NCBI GenBank assembly: GCA_002786025.1
Contig: NHNW01000006.1
Coordinates: 682,001-746,000, forward strand
DNA: 64,000 bases
Direction of reading: 5' to 3'
Source: Zasmidium citrigriseum
Taxonomy: Eukaryota; Ascomycota; Dothideomycetes; Mycosphaerellales; Mycosphaerellaceae
Shown here: piece by piece, positions 31,325 through 44,900 of the stretch
How positions within the stretch are numbered: the stretch's first letter is position 1
Layout: each line of letters starts with the position of its first letter
Made by a program: the position numbers and the translations under genes
The notes under the pieces: generated by a model
Told to the model about the DNA's origin: nothing
What the model saw: only the letters and a program-made list of their open reading frames with translations
The model's database searches: none

Positions 31325-33302
31325 ATGGGCCGCTACATCCCCAACGCCTTCAACCTCCTCGTAGTCATCTACGTCGCCCTCGGCAGCACCGCCTGCTCCT
31401 ACGGCCTCGCCATCCTAGGCTCCACCATCGGCCAACCCTCCTTCTACACCTCCCTCCACCTCTCCCCTCAAGGCACGCCCGGCTACTCCCGCACCGCCAA
31501 CTTGATCGCGGCTTTCAATGGCGTCTCCAGCGGCGGGGCGGCTCTCGGCGCTATTTACAATTCTTGGAGCGCGAATGCCCTGAGTCGGAAACATACGATT
31601 CAGATTGGCGCTGTGGTGCTGAGTATCGGCGCTGCGCTTTGTGCGGCGAGTGTTAATGTGGGGATGTTTGTTTTTGCGAGGTTGTTTGCGGGGTGCGGGA
31701 TTGGGGTGCTGGTTACTGTTATTCCTATGTATCAGGTTGGTCTTCTACACCTTGCCTTCGTTGTTGAGGGTTTTGCTGATGTGTGTTAGGCTGAAGTGAG
31801 TACGCCCGAAACGAGAGGTTTCATGGTCTCGATGCATGGCATCATGTTTGCCGTCGGATACGGTCTCTCGTCCTGGATCGGCTTCGGCGTGTACTTCATC
31901 TCAGCATCCGGCAGCGATTCGACGTTTCCGTGGAGGTTTCCGTTGGCGTTTCAAGCGGTGCCGGCGTTGTTGTTGCTTGGGGGGAGTTATTGGTTGCCTT
32001 ATAGTCCGAGATGGTAAGCCGCACCTCTCTACCTGCTTATCCTGTTGATAATGTTGATTGATGCTATGACAGGCTCATGCAAAAAGGCCGCTTCGACGAA
32101 GCGGAAGCCGTCCTGAAGCGCTTGCATTCCCGCAAAGGTGACGAGCACCATACCCAAGCCGTGAAGGAGTTCTATCAAATGAGAAGGCAGCTCGAACAGG
32201 ACCGCGCGATCAAGGAGAAGGTCAGTCGGTTCGAGATCTTCAAGACCGCGCCGAATCGGAAGAGGGCTGCGATTGCGGCTGCTATGATGTGGTTCAACAT
32301 GGTAGGTGAACCCAGGGGCAGAAGTCGTCCTGACTGAGTCATCTACTGACCTTCGATCATCCTCTTTTAGTTTACAGGCGTTTTAATCATTGCCAAGTAC
32401 GTATTGCAAATGGCAGAAGCCGCCCTGCAACACGTCTGAGACATCGACTGACCTTCTATCCTTTGCTTTTAGTTACGCCACTATCATATTCAACGATCTT
32501 GGCTTGAGCGGATATATGCCGCTGTTGCTGCTGGCTCTCTGGGTAACAGCTTCATTCCCGGGGAACGTCTCCACAGCACTATACGTCGATCGATGGGGTT
32601 AGTACCAACCCACCACCCTCCTAAAACCGCCCCAACTAACCCCTCTCCACTCACAGGCCGCCGCAAATTCATGCTCACCGGCGCCATCGGCCTCACCCTC
32701 ACCCTCTTCTTCGAATGCCTCCTCCAAGCCCTCTACACCGGCACCACCAACACCGCGGGCCAAAAAGCCGCCATCTTCTTCATCTTCCTCTTCATCGTCT
32801 TTTGGTCCTCGTGCTTCGACGCCACGCAGTACTTGTACATGGCGGAGATCTTCCCTACGGATGTTAGGGGGCAGGGCACGGCTGTGGGGATGTTTAATCA
32901 GTTTGCCGCGCAGGTGGTTATTGTTGTTGCGGGGCCGATTGTGTTGGAGAGGATTGGGTGGAAGTTCTTTTTGGGTGAGATTCAAAACCATCGCTGTGGA
33001 TGTAGTATGCTTGGAGTTGTGCTGATGATATGGATCTAGTGCTTGCGATTCCGACGGCGGTCTATATCCCTGTGATTTACTTCTTCTTTCCGGAGACTAT
33101 GAATCGGTCGTTGGAGGATATCAATGCTGAGTTTGGGGATAGTGTTGCTGTACACTACTTTGGGGCTACGGAAGAAGAGGAGAAGGAATACGCCCAGGCA
33201 ATTGAGCATGAAGATGTCGTTGGGAGGGTCTCTCAACTTCCGGCTGGAGGCGAGGATAAGACTGGTGTGCAGATGATTGAGACGGCTCCTCCCAAGGTCT
33301 GA
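31325..33302 (+). CDS. MFS sugar transporter family protein
   Basis: Seven exons: 31325-31735, 31790-32013, 32073-32301, 32371-32396, 32473-32597, 32657-32974 and 33040-33302, 531 residues. Every junction has GT-AG ends and restores frame; exon 4 has only 26 bases. The family is recognisable by ALSRKHTIQIGAVVLSIGA (motif A, with RK in place of GRR), LFAGCGIGVLVTVIPMYQ, YSPRW after TM6 (usually PESPRW), RWGRRKFMLTGAIG, MAEIFPTDVRGQG and the C-terminal PETMNRSLEDINAEFG (usually PETKG). Twelve membrane helices and cytosolic ends fit. Hexose, pentose, disaccharide or quinate substrates are all possible; the sequence does not decide. Exon 1 is strongly C-rich at third positions. Confidence 0.87.
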
Positions 33303-33978
33303 GGTGGAGCAACATTGGTCGCTGGCGTCGAAGAACTCCTCGTCCACGGTGCTTAGATCTTAGAGGCACAGCTATTACAGCAGTGCCACTAGACTCTTCA
33401 GAGCCTTCATAGTAGTAAATGCCGCATCGTATTGATGTGAGGCCGCCAGTGTAGGCACTTGGTGGTGGTTGAGGCTCAGAAGGCAGCTTCTACTCTGCCA
33501 GCTTCCAAATGAGTCGGAAGTAACAACATTGAGGCCAAACGAGTGTTCTGAACTCACATGGAATAATCCTCCAATATGATCCTTTTTACCACTATCGTTC
33601 GTCTCCACGCACGGAAACCAAACGAGACATCAAAGTCCAGGCCAAGACGACTTGGATCGGCGAAGCTTCAACGATCTTGGTGAGGAAGCTTCGCATCAAC
33701 AACACTCCCAATCGCCATCGCCCTCCTCGCCACGACCAACACCTCGCAGCAGCTGCATCTGCATCTCGCATCCCATCGCCAAACTAGCCGCAGCTCGCGC
33801 AACGTGGAGAAGGCTGGGAAAAGCAGCCACGTGCGGCCATTCTCCAAATTAACTCGCGTGCCTTGAAGGATCCGGTGACGTCTCGAGGGGCACGCTGCAG
33901 CTCGCTGCCGACGCCGTACACAACAAGCTTCCCTTTTCGAGCTTGGACGAGAGCTTTTTTCCTGCGGATCGTCTGTTG
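33303..33978. other. Intergenic
   Basis: About 675 bases. Open frames on both strands here have no recognisable content. The segment 33700-33850 is rich in CATCG/CTCGC and could be the promoter and leader of the phosphatase gene. Confidence 0.4.
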
Positions 33979-36384
33979 ATGGATCGAGAAGCGAAGGAGG
34001 CCTTCTTCGTTGATGTCAAGGATGATGAGGCGGCGGTGCGGGAGGGCCAGGCCATGAGTACAAAGCTTCGATCGCGGCCGCTGTTCTCGAAACCTTCTGA
34101 GGGTACTGCTACATCTCTGCTTGGACGGATCCCGCAGAGAGTCTTGCTTCTTGGACAGGTGCTTCTGTTTGGCATTATTGTTCTGCAGTTCGTCATGTAT
34201 TACAGGACTTATTATTTGGCCGCCGCTGCGGCTGGCCTGGTGGATGCCGGCATGTGGAACAGGCAGGCTAGCTCTGCTGGAGGCAGTGTTCCGGACTACT
34301 ACCAGACAACTGTATGTGAAGCAAATTGCAGAAGACATCCCGTGTTGAGACATGTGCTAACATCGGTGATTCACTTGTAGCCGGAGTTCTTGCCCGGCCC
34401 AACTCCAACCGGCGAGCCAGCCTTCCTCGCTCAAACGAACCCGGCACCTTTCTCTGGAACCGTGAGTCCTTCAAGAAACCCATTGAGTCTAGACATTAGC
34501 TTAGAAGAGATCAGACGTATATCCCAAACAGCCCTCTCGAGACCCAAGTCCCAATCATGGGCAACACCGACAATGGCAACATCTTCCAAATGCACGGCCA
34601 GCTCTCCCACTACTTTCCCAACCCATCCGGCTTCGGTGTAGATGAATACTCCCTTCCAAAGAACGCATCCATCGTGCAACTGAACATGCTGTCCCGTCAC
34701 GGTGCTCGTTACCCAACCACGGGATCTGGTGCTACGATCCTGGCTCAAAAAATCCACAACTACACCACGGGCATTCTGGGCAATGTCCACTTTACTGGTC
34801 CTCTGGACTTCTTGAACTCCTGGACGTACAAGCTCGGTGCCGAGATCCTTGTGCCAGTGGGCAAGCAGGAGTTGTTCGACTCTGGAACGCTCCATCAGAT
34901 CATGTACGGCCATCTCTACCCAAACAACGGCAGCAAGATCGTGGCTCGCTCGACTACCCAGGACCGTATGCTGAAGTCCGCTGAGTATTTTTTGGCTGGC
35001 TTCTTTGGTCTTGGTTGGACCGACAATGCCACTCTGGTATGTCTGTCACATTGACCAAACATTGGATCTTGCTAATAGCTTGCAGGTCCTTGCTATTGAG
35101 AATCAGACTGGCATCTGGAACAATACCCTTGCTGGATATGACAACTGCAACAACTCCAACTCCTATGTGTCACAGGGCGGGTAAGTAGAAGACGTTCGGG
35201 GATGGTGAGGTATTCGATCATTGACCTGAGATCTAGCAACAACGCCACCAAGGAGTGGTACAACATCTACCTCGCTGATGCAGTTACTCGCCTGAACTCC
35301 TACGGCCCAGCATTCAACTGGTCGGCCATGGACGCATATAATGCTCAGTCTCTCTGTGCCTACGAGACTGTTGGATTGGGATACTCTGAGTTCTGTGGTC
35401 TCTTCACATACGAGGAATGGGAGGGGTTAGTGTCTCTGATATGTCCACAGGGCTGCCACTGACATCTGCAGCTACGAATACTCTGTCGACATCAACTTCG
35501 CCGGCAACAATATGTTCCAGTCCCCTACTGGACGAGCAGTCGGTATTGGCTACGTCGTTGAGATCATGGCTCGCCTCCAGCACCATTTGATCACCGAACC
35601 TACCGCTCAGATCAACGTCACTCTTGACAGCATGCCAGAGACCTTCCCTCTTGACCAGACGCTGAACTTCGACTTCTCCCACGACACCAACATCGGTAAG
35701 TCCCTCACTTAAGACCCTCAATTCGACTCAGAGACCAACCTTATCCCAGCCGCAATCCTCACCGCCTTCGGCCTCACCCAATTCTCCCCTCTCCTCCCTG
35801 CCACTGAGATCCAACGCAACCGCGCTCTCATCGTCTCTCACATGGAGCCATTCGGCGCCCGCTTGGACATGGAAATCATCGAGACGCCTCAGCCGCTCTC
35901 TGGCAACCGCGCCTCGGGCAACACCTACGAGTCCGGAGGCCCAACTCGCTACATTCACTTCATTCTGAACCAGCGCACCATTCCTCTCGGCGAGAGCTTC
36001 CCACAGTGCGGCATGCGTGACGATGGATGGTGTGAATTGACGACGTTCTTTGAAGTCCAGGCGAGTAAATTGCAGGAGGCGCAGTATGAGTACAGTTGTT
36101 TCGGGGTGAGTCTTCATCTACCTAAACGTTTACTGTCTAGGATTGCGATTGCTGATCATTTATCTCTGTAGAAATACCCATCCATGCCGTATGGCTCTAT
36201 CAACAACGGAGTCCCGGTGATGAATGGAACAGGCTCGATGCCTGGAAGCAGCACCTGCTCTACCGACGGGATGATTGTCTGCAGTGGAGAGAGCATGTTC
36301 GGACTCTGCAATTTCGGCAAGGTGACTTTCCAGAGCGTGGCTGCTGGCACCAAGTGCGTCGACGGAAAGATCGTCGCTGCTTAG
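33979..36384 (+). CDS. Membrane-anchored histidine acid phosphatase (phytase-like)
   Basis: Eight exons: 33979-34311, 34381-34461, 34515-35036, 35086-35180, 35237-35425, 35472-35695, 35750-36105 and 36172-36384, 670 residues. The acceptor of exon 3 could instead be at 34500, adding five residues. Catalytic motifs are canonical: SRHGARYPT (about residues 198-206) and HDTNIAAIL (about 479). Other family blocks are STTQDRMLKSAEYFLAGFFG, SLCAYETVG and CELTTFFEVQAS. An unusual feature is a cytosolic N-terminus of about 54 residues followed by one membrane helix (RVLLLGQVLLFGIIVLQFVM), so it is a type II membrane protein rather than secreted. The C-terminus has a Cys-rich module (CSTDGMIVCSGE...FGLCNFGK...GTKC) that resembles small carbohydrate-binding repeats. 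Confidence 0.85.
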
Positions 36385-36531
36385 ATGCAGTCCACTGAAT
36401 AATGACTCCCCCTAATGAGCGATGGTGATGTGAATCATGTACATAGCATAGAGACAACATAATGATATGAGAACATGCACAGTCCCCAGCCTCGCTTTTG
36501 ATATGGCCGATACTATACAATGGTGCGCTTC

Positions 36532-37921
36532 TCAATCTACCGATACATCAGCGATCTTGCCCTGATCGACCTTCCCGAGCCTGCCCTCCCACTCTAGCCT
36601 CATCTCTTCCAATTGCTTCCAAACTTCCCGTCCAGTCTCCTCAAACTCCTCCCGGACCTCCTTGGTTGTTTCCCGCCTACCTCTAAACCTACCAACAGGC
36701 CCCGTGACACTCCCTTGCGGCACAACACCCGGCCTCCCACAGAAACCCCAACCCTCGCACTCCGTCCTCGCGACCCTCTCCTCGCCCATTACGCCAGTCG
36801 CCGAACCCCACTTGCCTTTGCCCTCCCTCTGCTCAAGGTCTGGCAGCTGCGAGTCGTGGGCAATGACGGCGAAGACGGGGGCTACAGCGCCTTTGTACGG
36901 CGTTACAATGTGCCAGGGCGAACCGAGCCAGCGGGCGATGTAGAAGGCGGCGAACATGAGGAGTTCGAGGATCCAGGGGAGGCCGGCGATGGAGGTTCCC
37001 ACGACGCCGGGGTGGGTGACGTACATTTTCGGTCGGGGTTGGTCTTGTTGCTGGCTTGATGAAGGGAGGAACTTCTGGACGTAAGGTTGCGTCGAAGGCA
37101 GTTCCGATGTGAGGACCAGAAGGTCCGTGAGTCGTTTCGAGCCCTCGTACGCCATCTTTGCTGCGAGTCCTTGGATATCGTCTGGACTGAAGGTCTCGGG
37201 CACGGCGCTGATGCTCGAGATCCAAACAATCCTCGTCTCAGCGTCCATCAACGGACTCAGCCAATGCGTAAGCAAATAATGCCCAAACACATTCGCCGTG
37301 AAGACCTGACCCAGCACAGGCTCCTCGCCCTCTCCCTCAACCTGCCTCCCGGTCTTGATCCCCATCTCCGGCACAGGATACGTCGGATACGTACTCGCAT
37401 GCACAAGATCCGTGCAAACCCCCCAAATCGCCTTCGGCCAATCCAGTCCCTTCCAACCCGCAATCCCAGCATTCCAAACCACAGCGTCCAGTTTCTCTCC
37501 TCGTTGGACCAACTCCTCCGCAAGACGCTTCACACTCCTCAACTGGAGCAGATCCACCAGCACACCCTCAAGTTTCACCCTCGCCTGCAGCAACATACTA
37601 ATCCCCATCGTCCGGCCATTCGCCTCCCTCAACGTCTTGGCCAAATGTCCCTCCAACCGCTTCTTCGTCTCGCTCGATTTCCTCTCATCGCGAGTCGAGA
37701 ACAGCAAATGTAGCGTCTGACTCTGCGGTCTCGTGAAAAGAAACTCATCGATCAGACGACAACATATCGCGAATCCAAGGCCACTGCACCTAGTCAGCAA
37801 TGCCTACAACGAGGAACCAAATCCGAAGTCCGAACGCAGCTCACCTATTCGCCCCCGTAACAAGAACCGTAAACGTGCTCTTCTCCCCTCCTCCATCTCC
37901 CGCTCCTTTAGGAACCTCCAT
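36532..37921 (-). CDS. ERG27: 3-keto-steroid reductase (ergosterol biosynthesis)
   Basis: Exons 37845-37921 and 36532-37783, 442 residues; the 61-nt intron splits TGAN from SGLG. Short-chain dehydrogenase that reduces the C-3 ketone during C-4 demethylation of sterols, acting at the ER with Erg25, Erg26 and Erg28. The cofactor motif TGANSGLG spans residues 22-29 and is followed by FAICCRLIDEFLFTRPQSQT, typical of fungal Erg27. Then come VVWNAGIAGWKGLDWPKAIW, the NVFGHYLLTHWLSPL helix, the catalytic Ser in WISSISA and the YEGSK Tyr/Lys pair. The C-terminal helix region is charged. Length is somewhat above yeast Erg27, as in other filamentous fungi. Its 3' end is only about 150 bases from the phosphatase gene. 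Confidence 0.93.
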
Positions 37922-38913
37922 TCAATTGACGCGCCACAAGTAAGCAGTAAGAAACACCACTGAAAGATCCCAATCTCGTGTGTCTCTCGTATCCCAAACT
38001 CCTTCGTGAGATCCTCAGGAGTCAGTCTTGGCGGTCTGGGAAACTCAATTTGTGGAGAGTTTGAAACAAAGCCGTTGCGCTGCGCCCGTCGGTCGGATTT
38101 TATTATTGGTGTCAACGGTTTTTCTCGGACGAAGTTGTTGTTTGCAGCAGGAAGGAAAGGGGACGCGTTGCCGGTGGACGTGGACTTCCTCGATCGGTTG
38201 CACTTGCACGCGCGTTGTTTCAATGGCGTGGCGAGAGCGTGTCACGTGATTGTGGTTCGATGTGACTCTGAGATGGGGAATCCCTGTATGCTCCAGACTA
38301 CTTCCAGAACACGATCGGAATTGGAAAGTGATGATGAAGAAGAAGAATGAAGTCTTGATCAATCTTGCAACGAATGCATTCTGGGAGAGCGCGAGCACTT
38401 CGTCTCTCCTCTACTAGGTTTATATAGTAGCTAATAGATCTCTATAAAAGCCGCAAAACACATTTGGGTATATGCTGTCAATTATTCCGTCTTCTTTTTC
38501 TTTCCAGTGGCCCAAACGTCTTTCTGTCTTGCTTCGCTTTGCTGTTGTTGTGTTGGTGATGTGTGTGATCGTCCGATGATTCCAAAAGCGAGAGGTGGTA
38601 CTCCAAGATCCCGCCAAATTCCCATCATGATGGAAAGAACAAAAAGCATCAAAAAAGTGAACGACAAATGCTACGCTTGCGCTTGCTGCTGATGATATCC
38701 CAAGAAAAGACAAACCGAGTCTCGAAAATTTCCCACACTGTTGACGCAAAAACACCATTGATCTTCGTTAGATCATTAATCCATTTTTCCCAAAAAGAAC
38801 CCCGACTGCCCAAGATGCGATTCTGTGTGCATTGTTGCAGCGTGCTGTGTGGTGGTTTGACAAATAGTTTGGACAAGAAGCGAAAGCGATGAGGTCGTGT
38901 ACCGTCGGTGTGT
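37922..38913. promoter_or_regulatory. ERG27 promoter and AGS1 3' UTR
   Basis: About 990 bases between two minus-strand genes. No additional gene is visible; frames crossing it on both strands are short and unlike any family. The half near 38914 is AT- and purine-rich, as expected for the AGS1 3' UTR. Confidence 0.4.
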
Positions 38914-41900
38914 TTACGGTTTCGTGAGTTGTTCGCTGCGGAAGAACTTGAAGAAGCCAACGCAGATGAAGAGTTGGAAGAAGAGGCCAATCCAGAACCA
39001 TGGCTGCGACAGGCCTTCTGACCAGCCTCCGGCGAAGTTGGGGAATGTTGGTCCTGGGCCGACTGAGTTAAGTCCATCTGCTCGGGCGATGATGGTGGCG
39101 ATTGCACCAATGCATTGACCGGCCACTGTATACAGGTTAGCTTATGAACGAGATAGGTGTAGTAGTGAGACTTACTCAGAACGAACGAGCAGTGGAACCG
39201 CACCATGGTCTGGAGCAGGATCATACCAAAGCCAATGCCCTGGATGGAGTCCAAAACGCCAAGCCACAACCAGAGTGCTCGTCCAAGTACCGCTGATGCG
39301 ACTGGCCCGCCAGCCCAAGGGAGATATTGGCCGATGTTGGAGGTGGCCCAGAGAATCTGGCACCACCTTGGGGCACCGAGACCAATGGCAAAGATTGGAA
39401 TGATCCAGCTGTGCGTCGTGGAGAGATGGCCGAAGAACCACAGAACGAGTGCCCAGACCGCCACGAAGAACAGCACGATCAGCAAGAAGATCGCCCAACC
39501 AGGTGCGGCCTTAGAGCTCCAGAGGTAAGACCAGTTGCGTCCGTACGGTGCGGAAAGGAAGATGTTCTGGATGAAGACGGCGAGCAGGAACCAGACAATG
39601 ATCTTCCTTCGGAAGATCGACGAGTAGAAGTCGGGCACTGCACCAGGCTTCTGGCGATAGAAGTCAGGCAGACCAAAGTACAGCACGAGGCCGACTGCCC
39701 ACAAGAAGAGTGCGATAGGAATGCCTATCGCTGTCATCTTCGTGCCGAGAGAGGTGGCGGTTCCTTCGTTGTTCATGACTGTCAGCTTATTACCCCAAGC
39801 CCAAAGACCGACAACGTAGAGTTGCTGAGTGCCCTGGATGGCACAGGCGCGGAATGCCCAGTCTTTCACAGGCGCGGAACCGAGGGAGCCGAAGTTTTGC
39901 GCGAAGAACAAGGAGCCGGAAGAAGACGCAACGGCGTACATGGCAGTCGCCACGTTCTGAACCCAACCACGAGCAGCAGTAGATTGACCATAAGGAGCGA
40001 AAGCGAGCAGCCAGAAAGCCATTCCGTAGAAGATCCATGGCATGCTCATCACGTACACGGAAGCCAGACGTCGGAAGAGGTACCACCAGATGAGCGTAGT
40101 TGCGAGGTAGATGCAGGCAATGGTGTACAGCTGGCCGGCAGTCTGTCCAATTTGTCCACTGATGAGCGTGATCTGGTACGAGTTGGCAGCCAAGATCTGA
40201 CCCAAAGCGAGGAGCAATGAGTACACTGGCCAGTCACCAACCTTGTAGAGCATCAGACGTCGGATGCCAGTGGGTGCTTTGTAGTTGGCAGGGAGCAAGA
40301 ACTGGGCCATGGACTCGTCCGTGTCAACGCCTTCGTAGATGGAGCCGGCCGGAGTGGCGACTTTGGATGCGCTTGGGCTGTTGGCGCGGCTCATCTTTGC
40401 CTCGTGCAATCGGTGGAACCACTGCTTCTCGGACTTCTCCAAGTACTCTTCGATGCAGAGTGCGCTCTCCGAGTTCTTTCCGTTGAGACCGTCCAGCTTC
40501 TTCTCAAACGTCTTGAAGTACAAGCCAGTTGGGTCGGTGAAGAAGGGTGTGAGATCTTGAGGCTGATCCTTCTTCTCGTCCATGACCCTTTCCGTGGAGA
40601 GAGGCGTCTGCGGAATGCTGGGTGCGTCTTCTCGTACTGGCGTATGAGGCCGTGCCAAGAAGGGGAACTGTTGGCCGCTGGGCGTATCAACACCTCCCGG
40701 AGTGGAAGGTGACGCCGAGAAGTAGGGGTTGTGGGCTCGTTCAGGTGGGCTTGGTTGGTTGTTGTTTCGCGTGCCGTCCCTCAGACCGTAGTTCATCTCG
40801 TTGATGGTGTTGCCCAGTTGCGATCGTCGCTTTGAGTCTTCGGCGGCCTGCGAGCTGATGTACTCCTCGTCCTCGATGCTGCTCAAGCGCCTTCTCTCGC
40901 CATTCTGATCTTCGACCGAGTTCCTCCTTGAGTTCTCTGGGCGGTGCGTGGAGTTGCTGCGCGAGGATCGGATTGTCTGAGGTGGCGAATGACCAGGCCC
41001 ATGGCGCATACCGAGGGACAAGGAGCCGTGTCGAGAACCGCCGTTTGGAGTCGTAGCTCCTGAGCGAGTGGGTGATGATGGACGAGTTCCAGGTCGGCTG
41101 CCGGTTGGCGTGGCCCATCCGCTTCGTGGGGTCATCCAGCCTGGAGTATTCCAGCCACTTGAAGCACCGCTCTTGTCGTCGAGACCCATCCGCCTTGCGG
41201 AAATGCGCTCCATGTTCTTCTTGTGAATCTTGATCGAGGTAGATTGCAGGATCTCGAGGTCCTCCTTCCACTGAGCAACAGGGAATCGCTGCTTCGCGGA
41301 CCGGGCTCTCATGAGTGCACGGGTCTCGTAATCGGACTTCAAAGCACCAGCGATGGCCATCTTGAATTGATGCATTTGATGCTTCGTGGTGGACGATTCG
41401 ATGGTGTACCACCAACCAGGCATTTGACCAAGACCACCGACACGGGATCCGACACCAAGCGCACCTTTTCTGCCGAATTCGACAGCGACCAGGCCGAACG
41501 GCTCGTCTCTGCTAGGAATCAAAGCAAACTCAGCACCACTGAAGATGAATGGCGGCAGAGCAGTGAATTCGGGTTTCGAGTAGACACGGCCAGGGTACTT
41601 CTGCATCATCTTGTCGAGTTTAAGAGCCGCGAACTTGCCGTAAAGATCGATGGTTGGGCCAACGCACAGAAGCTGCACGTGTTCGTATTGCTCCAGAACG
41701 TTGGGAAAGACGTCCGCGATGAGATCGATACCCTTCTGCATTGACCAACGGCCAACGAAGACGAACAAGTCAGCATCAGCTCGCTGTTCGAGTCCAGCCC
41801 ATTCTTGAGCCTGTCGTTTGAGTCCGGCGCGTCCGCTTTCGAAGACCTGGTCGACTTGGATGTCGTCTGGATTGGCCAATTTCTTGTCCCATTCGGCCAC

Positions 41901-44900
41901 ATCTGACGGATCGGGATTGGGAAGAGCACCAATCTTCTTCAGACCCCAGAAAATGGGGTATCGAGCCCATGAACGTTTGCCATACTTCTTGGAGACACCA
42001 ACAGCGCCGAAACCTTTCTGGTGGATACGAAGGATACTTGCACCAGCGTGCAGCAGGTTGAAAACTTCGCCGAATTGGACGTAGCGCTCAACGACCTTCT
42101 GGGGAAGGTTAAAAACAGAGCAGATTTCCTCAACTTCTCGTGGATTCCTCATAGGCCACAGGCCTTGGAATTCGGCGTTGTGAAGGGACAAGCAGCAAGG
42201 GATCGTGTCTGGCAGAAGGTAGAGTGGAGCCACAGTACCGTGGTAGTCGTTGATGTGGTAGAGATCGATGGGGAAACGACGCATGGCCTCGGCGATACAC
42301 TGGTTCCAAGCCGAGTAGTAGATGGCACTGTCCAAGTCGTCCATACGAGCCGGGTATGGCTCCTTGGTGCTTTGTCGGCGGAAGACGGGGGCGTCCAGGA
42401 GCATGTAGGTGATGTTGTTCAACTTGTGGTACTGGACCTGGACTTCGTATGTGCGGCCGAGAATGGTCACATCAATGGGAAGACCAGGAGTGTCCACTGG
42501 GTACTCGACGCCGCCAGCGCATGGAACGACCCAAATAAGGTCCTGATGCTCCAAGTTCTTGCCCATGAGTTGTGCCATGACACCCAAGCCACCAATCTTG
42601 ACCTTGATGCTCCAGTCAGAGATGTCGTACTCCATGGTGGCAATAAGCACCGTGCGTCGCTTTGACTCGATGGCAGCACCGAAGGTACCTGGGACCAGAC
42701 CGCTCTCCTGAGCTGGAGTGCTCGGTGGCAGTGGAGTGGCAATCTCTTCATCCTTCTCCTCGATCTTCTCACGGTGGAAGACCTTGCTGACGGCAGCAAT
42801 TGGCAGAATAGACTTCTTCTCTGACAGACCGATCTGATTGAACTTGACGCCATAGAAGAAGTGCATGTAGGCCCATACACCCAAGGCTGCGGTGATGACA
42901 GGAACCAAGCCAAGGAGGATCCACAAGATGAGCTGCGTATACCGATTGCCAACGGGCACAAGGTAGTATCGGTAGTCGGCATCGTTGAACAAGATCCTCC
43001 AAGCCAAGAAGGGAGAGTCGGGGCCTTGGTTGGTGATGTTCACCACACACTTCTGCAGAGACACAGGCGAGATACGATCCAGCACGGTGTCGTTGTCCAC
43101 GTCACCCATTGCGAAACTGACATCGGGCTTGCCATCAGAAGCCATGCCCCAAACGTTGAGCTGGAACTGAGAAGGCCACTCGTCCATGAAGTCGAACATC
43201 CAGGTACCGTTGTCGAGCTGCTTCATGTCATTTGGCAAACCAGAATCGAAGCCGTACTGGTTGAAAGATCCGTGGACGAACAAGTGCGGGAAGCGTCGCG
43301 GGATGGAGTTGGAGCCAACCAGGTCGCCCTCAATCACGTGGTCGCTGCTGCCAGCCATCTGAGACCAATACTGTACTTGAACATGGTCACCGGTCCACTT
43401 CTGGTATTCCTTGCCATTCCAAGTCTGTGATGGCAGAGAAGCGTTACCAGGTGTGTAATCGAACCATTCGGACCAGATGGCACCGAAAGACATGGAGAAT
43501 CGCCACTTGTCGGCACCAGCTGCCTTGTGGTTGATCATGAAGCCAGAGTCCGTGATGGAAGCATCACCAGTGTCATCGCGCTTTGAATTCGTAGTGTCCC
43601 GATAGAGAAGGGAGGAGCTGAAGTTTGCCTTCAAGGGGAAAACAATTGGGTTGTCTTCCTTGCCCAAACGAATCATGAAATGGTCGTTCGAGTTGGTCGA
43701 GGTGTTCCCGGATTGAGCGGAGACGTTGTTGACATTGATCATGTGAATGCCATCGTACAAGTTGGAAAGTGTTGCTCGAGCACGCCAGATAGAAGGGCTG
43801 GGGCCGTAGTAGTATGCTTCGTACTGTGGGTCAATCGTCAGGCATTCGACACTGTCCTTGCTGATCTCGCCTTGACGGCCAGATTCAGTCGTGGAGTTCA
43901 CGGTGACGGAGTCCTTGAACGACTCGCAATCCATCTCATCTGAGAAGCGGAATTCAACCTCGAGGCTGGACGGCTGAGTTCCTGTGCTGTTCGACAGAAT
44001 GCGGGCATCGTGACCTGGCGAGAAAGCAGTAAGGACTGGTGAAGGTGCAATCCAGCTGTCCTTTGGAACGAAAGCCTTCCATCCGTACAGCGTCATGTTG
44101 ATCTTGGGAAGACAGCCGTTTGGCTTCTTAGAGCCCTCGAAGCCGAGAGTCACTGGAGATTCCTCAAGATCCCACTCGTCGAATGGATAAAACATGTTCT
44201 TGACAGTGGTGCCTGAGTCGAAGGGAGAAATGATCGCATCATCACTTTGGCAATCGGAGGTGTACTCGGTAGATCCGTTGTAGTTGGTGTAGAGCAGCCA
44301 GATGGCCTGGTTGCCGAACATGCCTTCGCCCTCAAAATCTTGAAGGCTTTCCACACGCCCTCTCAAAACACTGTACAATCCGGTCTCCGTTGGCACACCG
44401 TACGATCCAGGCAAGGTGTAGTTGAAAGTCTGGTTGGAGAGTTGTTGCACGTTGAATCCATCGGTGAGGACTGGGTAGCGGTTGCGCATTTCGAACATCT
44501 GCTTCAGCACAGTGTACACAGGATGCGTGGAGTCTCTGTGGTCGAGACTGACGGAATCATCTTGACAGCCCACAAGCGAGCTGTTCACTGGCCAGTTGTT
44601 CAGGTTGGTGTTTCCGACTTTGTAGCATCCGTGCATCTGCCAGGCTTGAGCAGAAGACATCGGTTGGCGTCCGTAGATGTAGTTGCTGGCAGTGTTGTCG
44701 AGGACGTAAAATGCCTGCTCCTCACCCCAACTCACCATGGGAATACCCGGCATCATCAGTGTGATGATGAAGTCTCCCAGCAGTTGACGCTCGGTACCGT
44801 TGGTCAAACCTGGCCATCGCAGCACGTCGTGATTCGACACACCGTACATGTGGCGGGGATCGAATTTGCCGGTGATGGCGTTGTTCATGTCGTTTGTCTG

